Positions 57,804 through 64,000 of a stretch of DNA of 64,000 nt are shown in pieces (the stretch's first letter is position 1; every line of letters begins with the position of its first letter). The notes beneath the pieces are model-generated. The model saw only the letters and a program-made list of their open reading frames with translations. It made no database searches and was not told the origin of the DNA. The DNA comes from Comamonas sp. SCN 65-56 (GTDB lineage: Bacteria; Pseudomonadota; Gammaproteobacteria; Burkholderiales; Burkholderiaceae_C). Both the position numbers and the translations under genes were made by a program. Location: the NCBI RefSeq assembly GCF_001724135.1, contig NZ_MEDS01000023.1, positions 1 through 64,000 of the forward strand, given 5' to 3'.

Positions 57804-60194
57804 ATGTCTGCACGCTTTGAGGCGACCGCCCTGGTCGTACCGTTTGAAAACCTGAGGATGACCGATGTCGAGGTGGTCGGCGGCAAGAACGCCAGCCTCG
57901 GCGAGATGATTTCGCAACTGCCGCAGGGGGTGCGCGTGCCCACCGGCTTTGCGACGACAGCGCACGCGTTTCGCGAATTTCTCAAGTACGAAGGCCTGCA
58001 CGATCGCATCAGCGCGCGCTTGGCGGCACTTGACGTGGACGACGTGCGCGCGCTGGCTGCCGCTGGCGCTGAAATCCGCGGCTGGGTTGAGAGCCAGCCC
58101 TTTCCAAGAGACCTTGAAAAAGCGGTGCGTGACGCCTTTGCCACGTTGAGCAGCGGCAATGCACAGGCAAGTTTTGCGGTGCGCAGCTCGGCCACGGCCG
58201 AAGATCTGCCGGATGCTTCGTTTGCCGGCCAGCAGGAAACTTTTCTGAACGTGGTCGGCATAGCCGACGTGCTGCACAAGATGAAGGAAGTGTTCGCCAG
58301 CCTCTACAACGACCGCGCGATCAGCTATCGCGTACACAAGGGCTTTGCGCACGACGTGGTGGCGCTATCGGCCGGCGTGCAGCGCATGGTGCGTTCGGAC
58401 AAGGGCGCGGCCGGCGTGATGTTCACCATCGATACCGAAAGCGGTTTCGACCAGGTGGTGTTCATCACCAGCAGCTACGGCTTGGGCGAGACCGTGGTGC
58501 AGGGCGCCGTCAACCCCGATGAGTTTTACGTGCACAAGCCGATGCTGAAGGCGGGCAGGCGCGCGGTGATCCGGCGCAACCTGGGCTCCAAGCTGATCCA
58601 GATGGTGTTTGCCTCGCCCGAGGAAAAGGCCGCATCGGGCAAGCTCGTGAAGACGACGGAAGTTGCCACCGAGCAGCGCAACCGATACAGCTTGAGCGAC
58701 GTCGAGGTTGAGCAGCTCGCGCACTATGCGCTCACCATCGAGCAGCATTACGGTCGCCCCATGGACATCGAGTGGGGCAAGGACGGCACCGACGGACAGC
58801 TCTACATCCTGCAGGCGCGCCCCGAGACGGTGAAAAGCCAGGCCAAGGGCCAGGCCGAGCAGCGCTTCAAGCTCAAGAGCACGGGGCCCGTATTGGCCGA
58901 AGGCCGCGCCATCGGACAAAAAATCGGCACCGGCCCGGTGCGCCTCGTGCACGACATTCGCGAGATGGACAAGGTGCAGGCGGGTGACGTGCTGGTGACC
59001 GACATGACCGACCCGAATTGGGAGCCGGTGATGAAGAAAGCGAGCGCCATCGTCACCAACCGCGGCGGGCGCACCTGCCACGCGGCCATCATCGCGCGCG
59101 AGCTGGGCATTCCGGCCGTGGTCGGCTGTGGTGACGCGACCGAGCTGCTCAAGGACGGCACGCTGGTCACGGTGAGCTGCGCCGAGGGCGATACCGGCCA
59201 CATTTACGACGGCCTGCTGGAAACCGAAGTCACCGAGGTGCAGCGCGGCGAGATGCCCAAGATCGCCACCAAGATCATGATGAACGTCGGCAATCCGCAG
59301 CTGGCGTTTGACTTCGCGCAACTGCCCAACGAGGGTGTGGGCCTGGCGCGGCTGGAGTTCATCATCAACAACAACATCGGCGTACACCCCAAGGCCATCC
59401 TGGACTATCCGGCGGTCGATGCCGATCTGAAGAAGGCAGTGGAGAGCGTGGCCCGCGGCCACGCCAGCCCGCGCGCCTTCTACGTTGACAAGGTGGCCGA
59501 GGGCGTGGCGACGATTGCTGCCGCCTTCTGGCCCAAGCCCGTCATCGTGCGCCTGTCGGATTTCAAGAGCAACGAATACCGCAAGCTCATCGGCGGCAGC
59601 CGTTATGAGCCCGATGAAGAAAACCCCATGCTGGGCTTTCGCGGCGCGGCGCGCTACATCAGCAAGGATTTTGCCGAAGCCTTTGCGATGGAGTGTGAGG
59701 CGCTCAAGCGCGTGCGCGGCGAGATGGGTTTGACCAATGTGCAGGTGATGGTGCCCTTCGTGCGCACGCTCGGCCAGGCCAAACGGGTAACCGAACTGCT
59801 GGCCGAGCATGGCCTGAAGCGCGGCGAGAACGCTCTCAAGCTCATCATGATGTGCGAGGTACCGAGCAACGCGGTGCTGGCCAACGAGTTCCTGGAATAC
59901 TTCGACGGCTTTTCTGTCGGCTCCAATGACCTGACCCAGCTCACGCTCGGGCTCGATCGCGATTCCGGGCTGGAATTGCTCGCGCACGATTTTGACGAGC
60001 GCGATCCGGCGGTGAAGGCGCTGCTCAAGCAGGCGATTGCCGCCTGCAAGGCCCAGGGCAAGTACGTCGGCATCTGCGGCCAGGGGCCCAGCGACCACCC
60101 GGATTTTGCCCAGTGGCTGGCGGACGAGGGGATTGCCTCGATTTCGCTCAATCCTGACTCCGTGGTGGCTACCTGGCAGCAGCTCGCTCGCTGA
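57804..60194 (+). CDS. ppsA: phosphoenolpyruvate synthase
   Basis: PpsA makes phosphoenolpyruvate from pyruvate and ATP for gluconeogenesis. The 796-residue protein has an N-terminal pyruvate-phosphate dikinase ATP-binding domain ([33 protein letters not shown]), the swivelling domain with the catalytic histidine in [18 protein letters not shown], and the C-terminal TIM barrel with [15 protein letters not shown] and the cysteine in [13 protein letters not shown]. The opposing reaction, pyruvate kinase, is encoded at 23287-24708. Confidence 0.97.
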   Translation: MSARFEATALVVPFENLRMTDVEVVGGKNASLGEMISQLPQGVRVPTGFATTAHAFREFLKYEGLHDRISARLAALDVDDVRALAAAGAEIRGWVESQPFPRDLEKAVRDAFATLSSGNAQASFAVRSSATAEDLPDASFAGQQETFLNVVGIADVLHKMKEVFASLYNDRAISYRVHKGFAHDVVALSAGVQRMVRSDKGAAGVMFTIDTESGFDQVVFITSSYGLGETVVQGAVNPDEFYVHKPMLKAGRRAVIRRNLGSKLIQMVFASPEEKAASGKLVKTTEVATEQRNRYSLSDVEVEQLAHYALTIEQHYGRPMDIEWGKDGTDGQLYILQARPETVKSQAKGQAEQRFKLKSTGPVLAEGRAIGQKIGTGPVRLVHDIREMDKVQAGDVLVTDMTDPNWEPVMKKASAIVTNRGGRTCHAAIIARELGIPAVVGCGDATELLKDGTLVTVSCAEGDTGHIYDGLLETEVTEVQRGEMPKIATKIMMNVGNPQLAFDFAQLPNEGVGLARLEFIINNNIGVHPKAILDYPAVDADLKKAVESVARGHASPRAFYVDKVAEGVATIAAAFWPKPVIVRLSDFKSNEYRKLIGGSRYEPDEENPMLGFRGAARYISKDFAEAFAMECEALKRVRGEMGLTNVQVMVPFVRTLGQAKRVTELLAEHGLKRGENALKLIMMCEVPSNAVLANEFLEYFDGFSVGSNDLTQLTLGLDRDSGLELLAHDFDERDPAVKALLKQAIAACKAQGKYVGICGQGPSDHPDFAQWLADEGIASISLNPDSVVATWQQLAR

Positions 60195-60215
60195 CGCTAC
60201 CGACCTGCGCCGCGC

Positions 60216-60536
60216 ATGCCCACGGCCACCACGCCTGAATCAGACGCCGAGCGGGTAGGCGTGCCGCTTGATCCGGCGCTGGCGGATTTGCACCACCTGG
60301 GGTTCAAGCTGGCCTTGCTGGCGGTTTGGGCTGCGGTCTCTTTTGGCGTGGGTTATTTCGCCGCGGATCTGCAGTTTTCGATCGGTCCCTGGCCTTTCAG
60401 CTATTGGGTTGCGGCGCAGGGCGGGATGCTGGTATTCATCGCCCTGGCCTGGGGCTACTGCTGGGCGATGCAGCGTTTTGAGCGTCGACAGCGGATGGAA
60501 GAGGGTGCGCGCCCCGAAGGCAAGGCGCATGGCTGA
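60216..60536 (+). CDS. DUF4212 small subunit of sodium:solute symporter
   Basis: A 106-residue membrane protein of the DUF4212 family, which regularly precedes sodium:solute symporters. Two hydrophobic segments (LALLAVWAAVSFGVGYFAA and VAAQGGMLVFIALAWGYCWAM) and a basic end are visible. It overlaps the symporter by 8 bases and ends in QRMEEGARPEGKAHG. It may help assemble the transporter. Confidence 0.9.
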   Translation: MPTATTPESDAERVGVPLDPALADLHHLGFKLALLAVWAAVSFGVGYFAADLQFSIGPWPFSYWVAAQGGMLVFIALAWGYCWAMQRFERRQRMEEGARPEGKAHG

Positions 60537-62592
60537 TCCGGGCAGCGCCGAGCGCTCTTACAGCAGCCGCATCCGCCACATCCTGGGTCTGTATGTCATC
60601 GGCCTGATCGGCTTCATTGCCACGATGGCCTGGGCCGAGCAACAGGGCCTGTCGCGCCACTGGATTGGGCCGATTTTCCTGTTCCTCACGGTGATGGCGT
60701 ATGCCGTCATTGGCGTGCATGGCCGTACCTCTGATCCGGCCGAGTACTACGTCGCGGGACGACGCGTTCCACCGATCTACAACGGCATGGCGACGGCTGC
60801 CGACTGGATGAGCGCGGCGTCGTTCATCAGCTTGTCCGGTGCGCTTTATCTGCAGGGGTTTTCAGGCACGCCCGGAGCGCCTGGCGGGCTGGCCTACATC
60901 CTGGGCTGGACTGGTGGTTTCGTGCTCGTGGCCATGCTGATTGCGCCGCCACTCAGGGCGATGCAGCTCTATACCATTCCGGACTTCTTCCAGGTGCGCT
61001 TCGGCGGCCGCTGGCCTCGCATCCTTGCCGCACTGGGGGCGGTGCTGTGCTCGTTCACCTATGTGGTGGCGCAGATCTACGGCGTCGGGCTGATTGCCTC
61101 ACGGCTCACAGGTGTGCAGTTCGAGATCGGCATCATGCTGGGCTTGGGCGGCGTGCTGCTGTGCTCGTTTTTGGGCGGCATGCGAGCCATCACCTGGACT
61201 CAGGTGGCGCAGTACGTGGTGTTGCTGCTGGCGTTTCTCATCCCGGTATCGTGGCTTGCGTACAAGCAGTTGGGCAATCCAATGGCGCCGTTGGCCTACG
61301 GGCAGCAGCTGGGCAAAATCGCGGAACGCGAAAGTGCGCTGCTGGCGTCGGCTGCCGAACGCCAAGTCATCGCTGCCTATGAGGAGCGCGTGCGTGAAGA
61401 CGTGGAGCGCCTGGCGGACGTGCCTGCGGCCCTTGAGCGCGAGCGGCGCGAAGCGCGCGAGCGCATCCAGCAGCTGCGTTCGCGCAACGCCGATGTGGAT
61501 TTGATCGTTGCCGCGAGTCGTGAGCTGCTGGCTATGCCGCGCGATGAGGCCGAGGCGCGTGCGCGCTGGACACGTGATCTGCGCGAAAACCAGCAACGTG
61601 CACAGCCGCTGGGAGGGCTGCCGCGGCACATCCAGCCGTTTGCAGGAGACCCGGCGGGTGACGAGACGCAGCAGGTGCAATACGACCTGTCGCGGCGCAA
61701 CTTCATCGCCTTGCTGTTCTGCCTGATGCTGGGAACAGCCGGCATGCCACACCTCTTGATGCGCTACTACACCGTGCCGACGGTCGCCGCTGCACGTGCG
61801 TCCGTGGCGTGGTCGCTGGTCTTCATTGCATTGCTGTACCTGAGCATTCCGGCATTGGCAGCGCTGGTGAAGTTTGAGGTCATGAACCATCTGGTGGGCA
61901 GCCGATTTGACGCGCTGCCCAGCTGGATTGCGCAATGGGCAAGCGTGGATTCCTCGCTGCTGTCGGTACAGGACGTGAATGGCGATGGCATCGTGCAGTT
62001 CGGTGAGATCCGGCTGGGTGCGGATCTGCTGGTCCTTGCCGCGCCCGAGATTGGCGGCCTGCCTTATGTGGTCTCCGGCCTGGTGGCGGCCGGCGGCCTT
62101 GCGGCGGCCCTTTCGACGGCCGATGGCCTGCTGCTCACGATCAGCAATGCGCTGGTGCGCGATCTCTATTTCCAGCCGGGCAGGCGCAAGGCTTCTCCGG
62201 AGCAGCGGGTGATTTTGACGAAATTCACCCTGCTCACAGTGGCACTGGCGGCGGCTTTCGTCGCTGCGCTCAGATCTTCGGAAATTCTGCCGCTGGTGGC
62301 GGCATCGTTCTCGATCGCCGCGGCAACCTTTGTGCCTGCCATGGTGCTTGGAATCTACTGGCGCGGCATGACCCGCCATGGAGCCGTCGCAGCCATGGCG
62401 GTGGGCCTGGGGGTAACGCTGTATTACCTGGTGATCCACAACCCGGCAGCGCGCGCATGGCTGCCCGCTGGATTGCTGGTGCCGGGCCTGTGGTGGGGCA
62501 TAGAGCCCATCTCGGCCGGGGCCTTTGGCGCGCCGGTGGGAGGGCTGGCCGGATGGCTGGTCAGCCTGATGTCGCGGCGCTTCAGTCGATAG
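60529..62592 (+). CDS. sodium:solute symporter (ActP-like, VC_2705 type)
   Basis: A 687-residue transporter of the SSS family, probably taking up acetate or another short organic acid with sodium. It has about 13 membrane segments including GMATAADWMSAASFISLSGALYLQG. A long charged insertion (about residues 270-370) forms a coiled coil, and a loop after residue 470 holds DVNGDGIVQFGE, a close match to an EF-hand calcium loop. The ATG at 60529 overlaps the DUF4212 gene; upstream codons in this frame are not related. Confidence 0.9.
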   Translation: MADPGSAERSYSSRIRHILGLYVIGLIGFIATMAWAEQQGLSRHWIGPIFLFLTVMAYAVIGVHGRTSDPAEYYVAGRRVPPIYNGMATAADWMSAASFISLSGALYLQGFSGTPGAPGGLAYILGWTGGFVLVAMLIAPPLRAMQLYTIPDFFQVRFGGRWPRILAALGAVLCSFTYVVAQIYGVGLIASRLTGVQFEIGIMLGLGGVLLCSFLGGMRAITWTQVAQYVVLLLAFLIPVSWLAYKQLGNPMAPLAYGQQLGKIAERESALLASAAERQVIAAYEERVREDVERLADVPAALERERREARERIQQLRSRNADVDLIVAASRELLAMPRDEAEARARWTRDLRENQQRAQPLGGLPRHIQPFAGDPAGDETQQVQYDLSRRNFIALLFCLMLGTAGMPHLLMRYYTVPTVAAARASVAWSLVFIALLYLSIPALAALVKFEVMNHLVGSRFDALPSWIAQWASVDSSLLSVQDVNGDGIVQFGEIRLGADLLVLAAPEIGGLPYVVSGLVAAGGLAAALSTADGLLLTISNALVRDLYFQPGRRKASPEQRVILTKFTLLTVALAAAFVAALRSSEILPLVAASFSIAAATFVPAMVLGIYWRGMTRHGAVAAMAVGLGVTLYYLVIHNPAARAWLPAGLLVPGLWWGIEPISAGAFGAPVGGLAGWLVSLMSRRFSR

Positions 62593-62938
62593 CGAGCAGC
62601 TCGACGTCGAACAGCAGCGTTGCATTGGGCGGGATCACGCCGCCGGCACCGCGTGGACCGTAGCCCAATTCCGAAGGAATGAGGAGCGTGCGCTGCCCGC
62701 CCACCTGCATTCCCTGCACGCCTTCGTCCCAGCCGCGGATCACCATGCCGGCTCCGAGCGGAAACTCGAACGGCACGCCGCGATCGTGGCTGGAGTCAAA
62801 ACGCTGGCCCTTGCCGCCGTCCTGGTGCAGCCAGCCGGTGTAGTGCACGCGCACGGTCTGGCCTTTGCGGGCAGGCTCGCCTGCGCCGGTGCAGAGGTCT
62901 TCAAATTGAAGGCCGGAGGCGGTGGTTGTCAATGCCAC
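62582..62938 (-). CDS. FKBP-type peptidyl-prolyl isomerase
   Basis: A 118-residue single-domain FKBP with VRVHYTGWLHQDG, RFDSSHDRGVPFEFPLG, GWDEGVQGMQVGG and IPSELGYGPRGAGGVIPPNA, covering the active-site pocket. It catalyses proline cis-trans isomerisation in the cytoplasm; no signal peptide. The GTG start at 62938 is preceded by AAAGGA. The 3' end overlaps the symporter's end by 11 bases (convergent). Confidence 0.92.
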   Translation of the reverse strand: MALTTTASGLQFEDLCTGAGEPARKGQTVRVHYTGWLHQDGGKGQRFDSSHDRGVPFEFPLGAGMVIRGWDEGVQGMQVGGQRTLLIPSELGYGPRGAGGVIPPNATLLFDVELLAID

Positions 62939-62969
62939 TGTGAAGGTTCCTTTGGTGAATGGAGAGTGC

Positions 62970-63275
62970 TTATTTTCTGGCGCGCGCTGCCGACCAGCGG
63001 GTGGCGAACGCCTGGATGTCCGAAAGCCGCTTGAGCAGGTCCTGGCCGGAGGCGGTAACGATGTAGCCATCACTACCGTGGTCCAGAAACCCGGCTTCGC
63101 GCAATTCCTTGATGCGGGTATTGAGCGTGTTGGGCGTGATGCCGCCGACACTGTCTTGCAGCAGGCGAAAGGTTTGCGGATGGCCATCACGCAATGCCCA
63201 GAGTACGCGCAGTGCGTAACGGCGTTCCAGCCGTTCAAGAAGCAGGTTGACGGCGATGTTTTCTTTGGAACCCAT
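62970..63275 (-). CDS. HxlR-family transcriptional regulator
   Basis: A 101-residue winged-helix protein of the HxlR/DUF24 type: YALRVLWALRDGHPQTFRLLQDSVGGITPNTLNTRIKELREAGFL is the DNA-binding core. It lacks the N-terminal cysteine seen in many HxlR redox sensors. It begins 13 bases after a CGGGAGA site and lies 31 bases before the FKBP gene on the same strand. Confidence 0.88.
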   Translation of the reverse strand: MGSKENIAVNLLLERLERRYALRVLWALRDGHPQTFRLLQDSVGGITPNTLNTRIKELREAGFLDHGSDGYIVTASGQDLLKRLSDIQAFATRWSAARARK

Positions 63276-63448
63276 GGATTGTCTCCCGGTGCGAAACGGT
63301 GTTCAGTTGCCCATGCCTTGGCAAAGACAGCTAAAAAGGATAGCGCTATGGTAACGTGGAAACGCGTGCCATGCCAGTTTTTCTGCCAGCAATCCAATCA
63401 GTCAGCCCGGAGCTTTCGTGCTGCGACTGGCAGTTTTGTTGTTTTTCG

Positions 63449-63498
63449 GCATTTTCAAGGCGCTGGCGGCGTGGACAAAGCGCCAACAGCTATCAATG
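63449..63498 (-). repeat. dispersed repeat copy beyond the panE-like gene
   Basis: Minus strand: CATTGATAGCTGTTGGCGCT, TTGTCCACGCCGCCAGCGCC and TTGAAAATGCC form a long imperfect palindrome of the family. It lies between the hxlR start and the panE-like stop. Confidence 0.7.
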
Positions 63499-63506
63499 CT
63501 GCAGAT

Positions 63507-64000
63507 TCAGGCCTGCTGCTGCGACGCGTTGCGGCTTTCCATCATGCGCACCAGCACCAGCAGCGTGCGGTTGACTGGCGTGGCAATGCCCAGCTGCGTG
63601 CCGCGTTGGACGACGTAGCCATTCAGGTGCTCGATTTCCGTCGGCTTGCCGCGGGCAATATCCTGCGCCGTTGACGAGAGTTGCCCAGGCATGGTTGCGA
63701 CGATCGTGCGCAGGGCCGCATGGATGTCGCCCGGAATCCGGACCCCATCCGCCCGGGCCACCGCCAGGCATTCCGTGACGATGTCCTGCACGACTTCTTC
63801 GGCGCCGATTTGCTGCATCAGCCAACCGTAGGGTTGCTGCAGCAGTGCCGACAGGGCGTTGACTGCGCTGTTGATGATGAGCTTGGCCCAAAGTGCGCCA
63901 CGGACGTTGTCTGATATCTGTGTCGGTATGCCGGCGGTCTGCAACTGGGTTGCAACGGTGGTACTGAGCGGCGAAGGCGCCAGCACCAGGTCTCCGCGGC
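63507..64000 (-). CDS. ketopantoate reductase-family protein, 3' part
   Basis: The C-terminal part (about 164 residues in view) of a ketopantoate reductase (PanE/ApbA) family enzyme; the 5' end lies beyond the window. The visible portion starts within LVLAPSPLS, contains the ALWAKLIINSAVNALSALL helix with the catalytic lysine of the family and ends at a normal C-terminus. PanE reduces 2-dehydropantoate to pantoate with NADPH; paralogues act on other 2-oxoacids, so the substrate is not certain. Confidence 0.85.
   Translation of the reverse strand, partial: RGDLVLAPSPLSTTVATQLQTAGIPTQISDNVRGALWAKLIINSAVNALSALLQQPYGWLMQQIGAEEVVQDIVTECLAVARADGVRIPGDIHAALRTIVATMPGQLSSTAQDIARGKPTEIEHLNGYVVQRGTQLGIATPVNRTLLVLVRMMESRNASQQQA

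Overview
The window is a gene-dense, high-GC bacterial chromosome segment, most likely from a betaproteobacterium of the order Burkholderiales, probably family Comamonadaceae. The basis is gene order (smc-zipA-ligA, divergent ppsR/ppsA, ubiG followed by a HAD phosphatase, gcl-hyi-glxR-glycerate kinase-pyk) and several dispersed short palindromic repeats of the kind I associate with that family. No rRNA, tRNA, CRISPR array, prophage or IS transposase was seen.

Layout. 1-2010: a small cluster of integron gene cassettes, all on the minus strand, separated by attC sites, more AT-rich than the rest and with no integrase gene in view (CALIN-like). Two cassettes carry nuclease-like signatures (PD-(D/E)XK and HEPN). 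2121-10831 (minus): a complete thiosulfate-oxidising sox operon, soxH-like, thioredoxin (soxW-like), cytochrome c, soxC, D, Y, Z, A, X, B. A secreted beta-carbonic anhydrase diverges from it. 11777-16629 (minus): carA, an unknown gene and carB; ubiG and a HAD phosphatase diverge. 18264-21119 (minus): a PQQ dehydrogenase with a lanthanide-type DYD motif and, after it, a fused MxaJ/XoxJ-like binding protein plus cytochrome c. 21361-23269: a uracil-DNA glycosylase-family gene and a frameshifted rarA. 23287-30545: the glyoxylate-to-pyruvate operon and its divergent LysR regulator. 30660-33250: rsmB, purN and yceH-like genes. 33338-35647: two acyl-CoA dehydrogenases. 35747-37478: a DUF4124 protein and a Phd/YefM-zeta-type toxin-antitoxin candidate. 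37480-42485: the valine catabolic genes mmsB, a frameshifted acyl-CoA dehydrogenase and mmsA, with a divergent LysR gene. 42563-53869: a PAS/GGDEF/EAL protein, smc, zipA, ligA, a patatin-like gene and a DUF2249 gene. 54125-56706 (minus): response regulator and hybrid histidine kinase. 56776-60194: ppsR/ppsA. 60216-63275: a sodium:solute symporter with its DUF4212 partner, an FKBP isomerase and an HxlR regulator. The window ends inside a ketopantoate reductase-family gene.

How it fits together. The sox operon would oxidise thiosulfate in the periplasm and feed electrons to cytochrome c; the exported carbonic anhydrase beside it would manage CO2/bicarbonate. The PQQ dehydrogenase module is another periplasmic electron source. 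The gcl operon takes glyoxylate through tartronate semialdehyde and glycerate to 2-phosphoglycerate, and carries its own pyruvate kinase; PpsA, controlled by PpsR, runs the opposite step. The acyl-CoA dehydrogenase and mms genes indicate growth on organic acids and branched-chain amino acids, so the picture is of a versatile mixotroph.

Main points for a second look: the cassette cluster; the dehydrogenase with its fused partner and a possible pseudoknot leader; two out-of-frame disruptions (rarA and the valine-pathway dehydrogenase); a roughly 50-bp repeat family found between genes and also inside rarA, rsmB, ligA and possibly smc; and the unusual toxin-antitoxin pairing.
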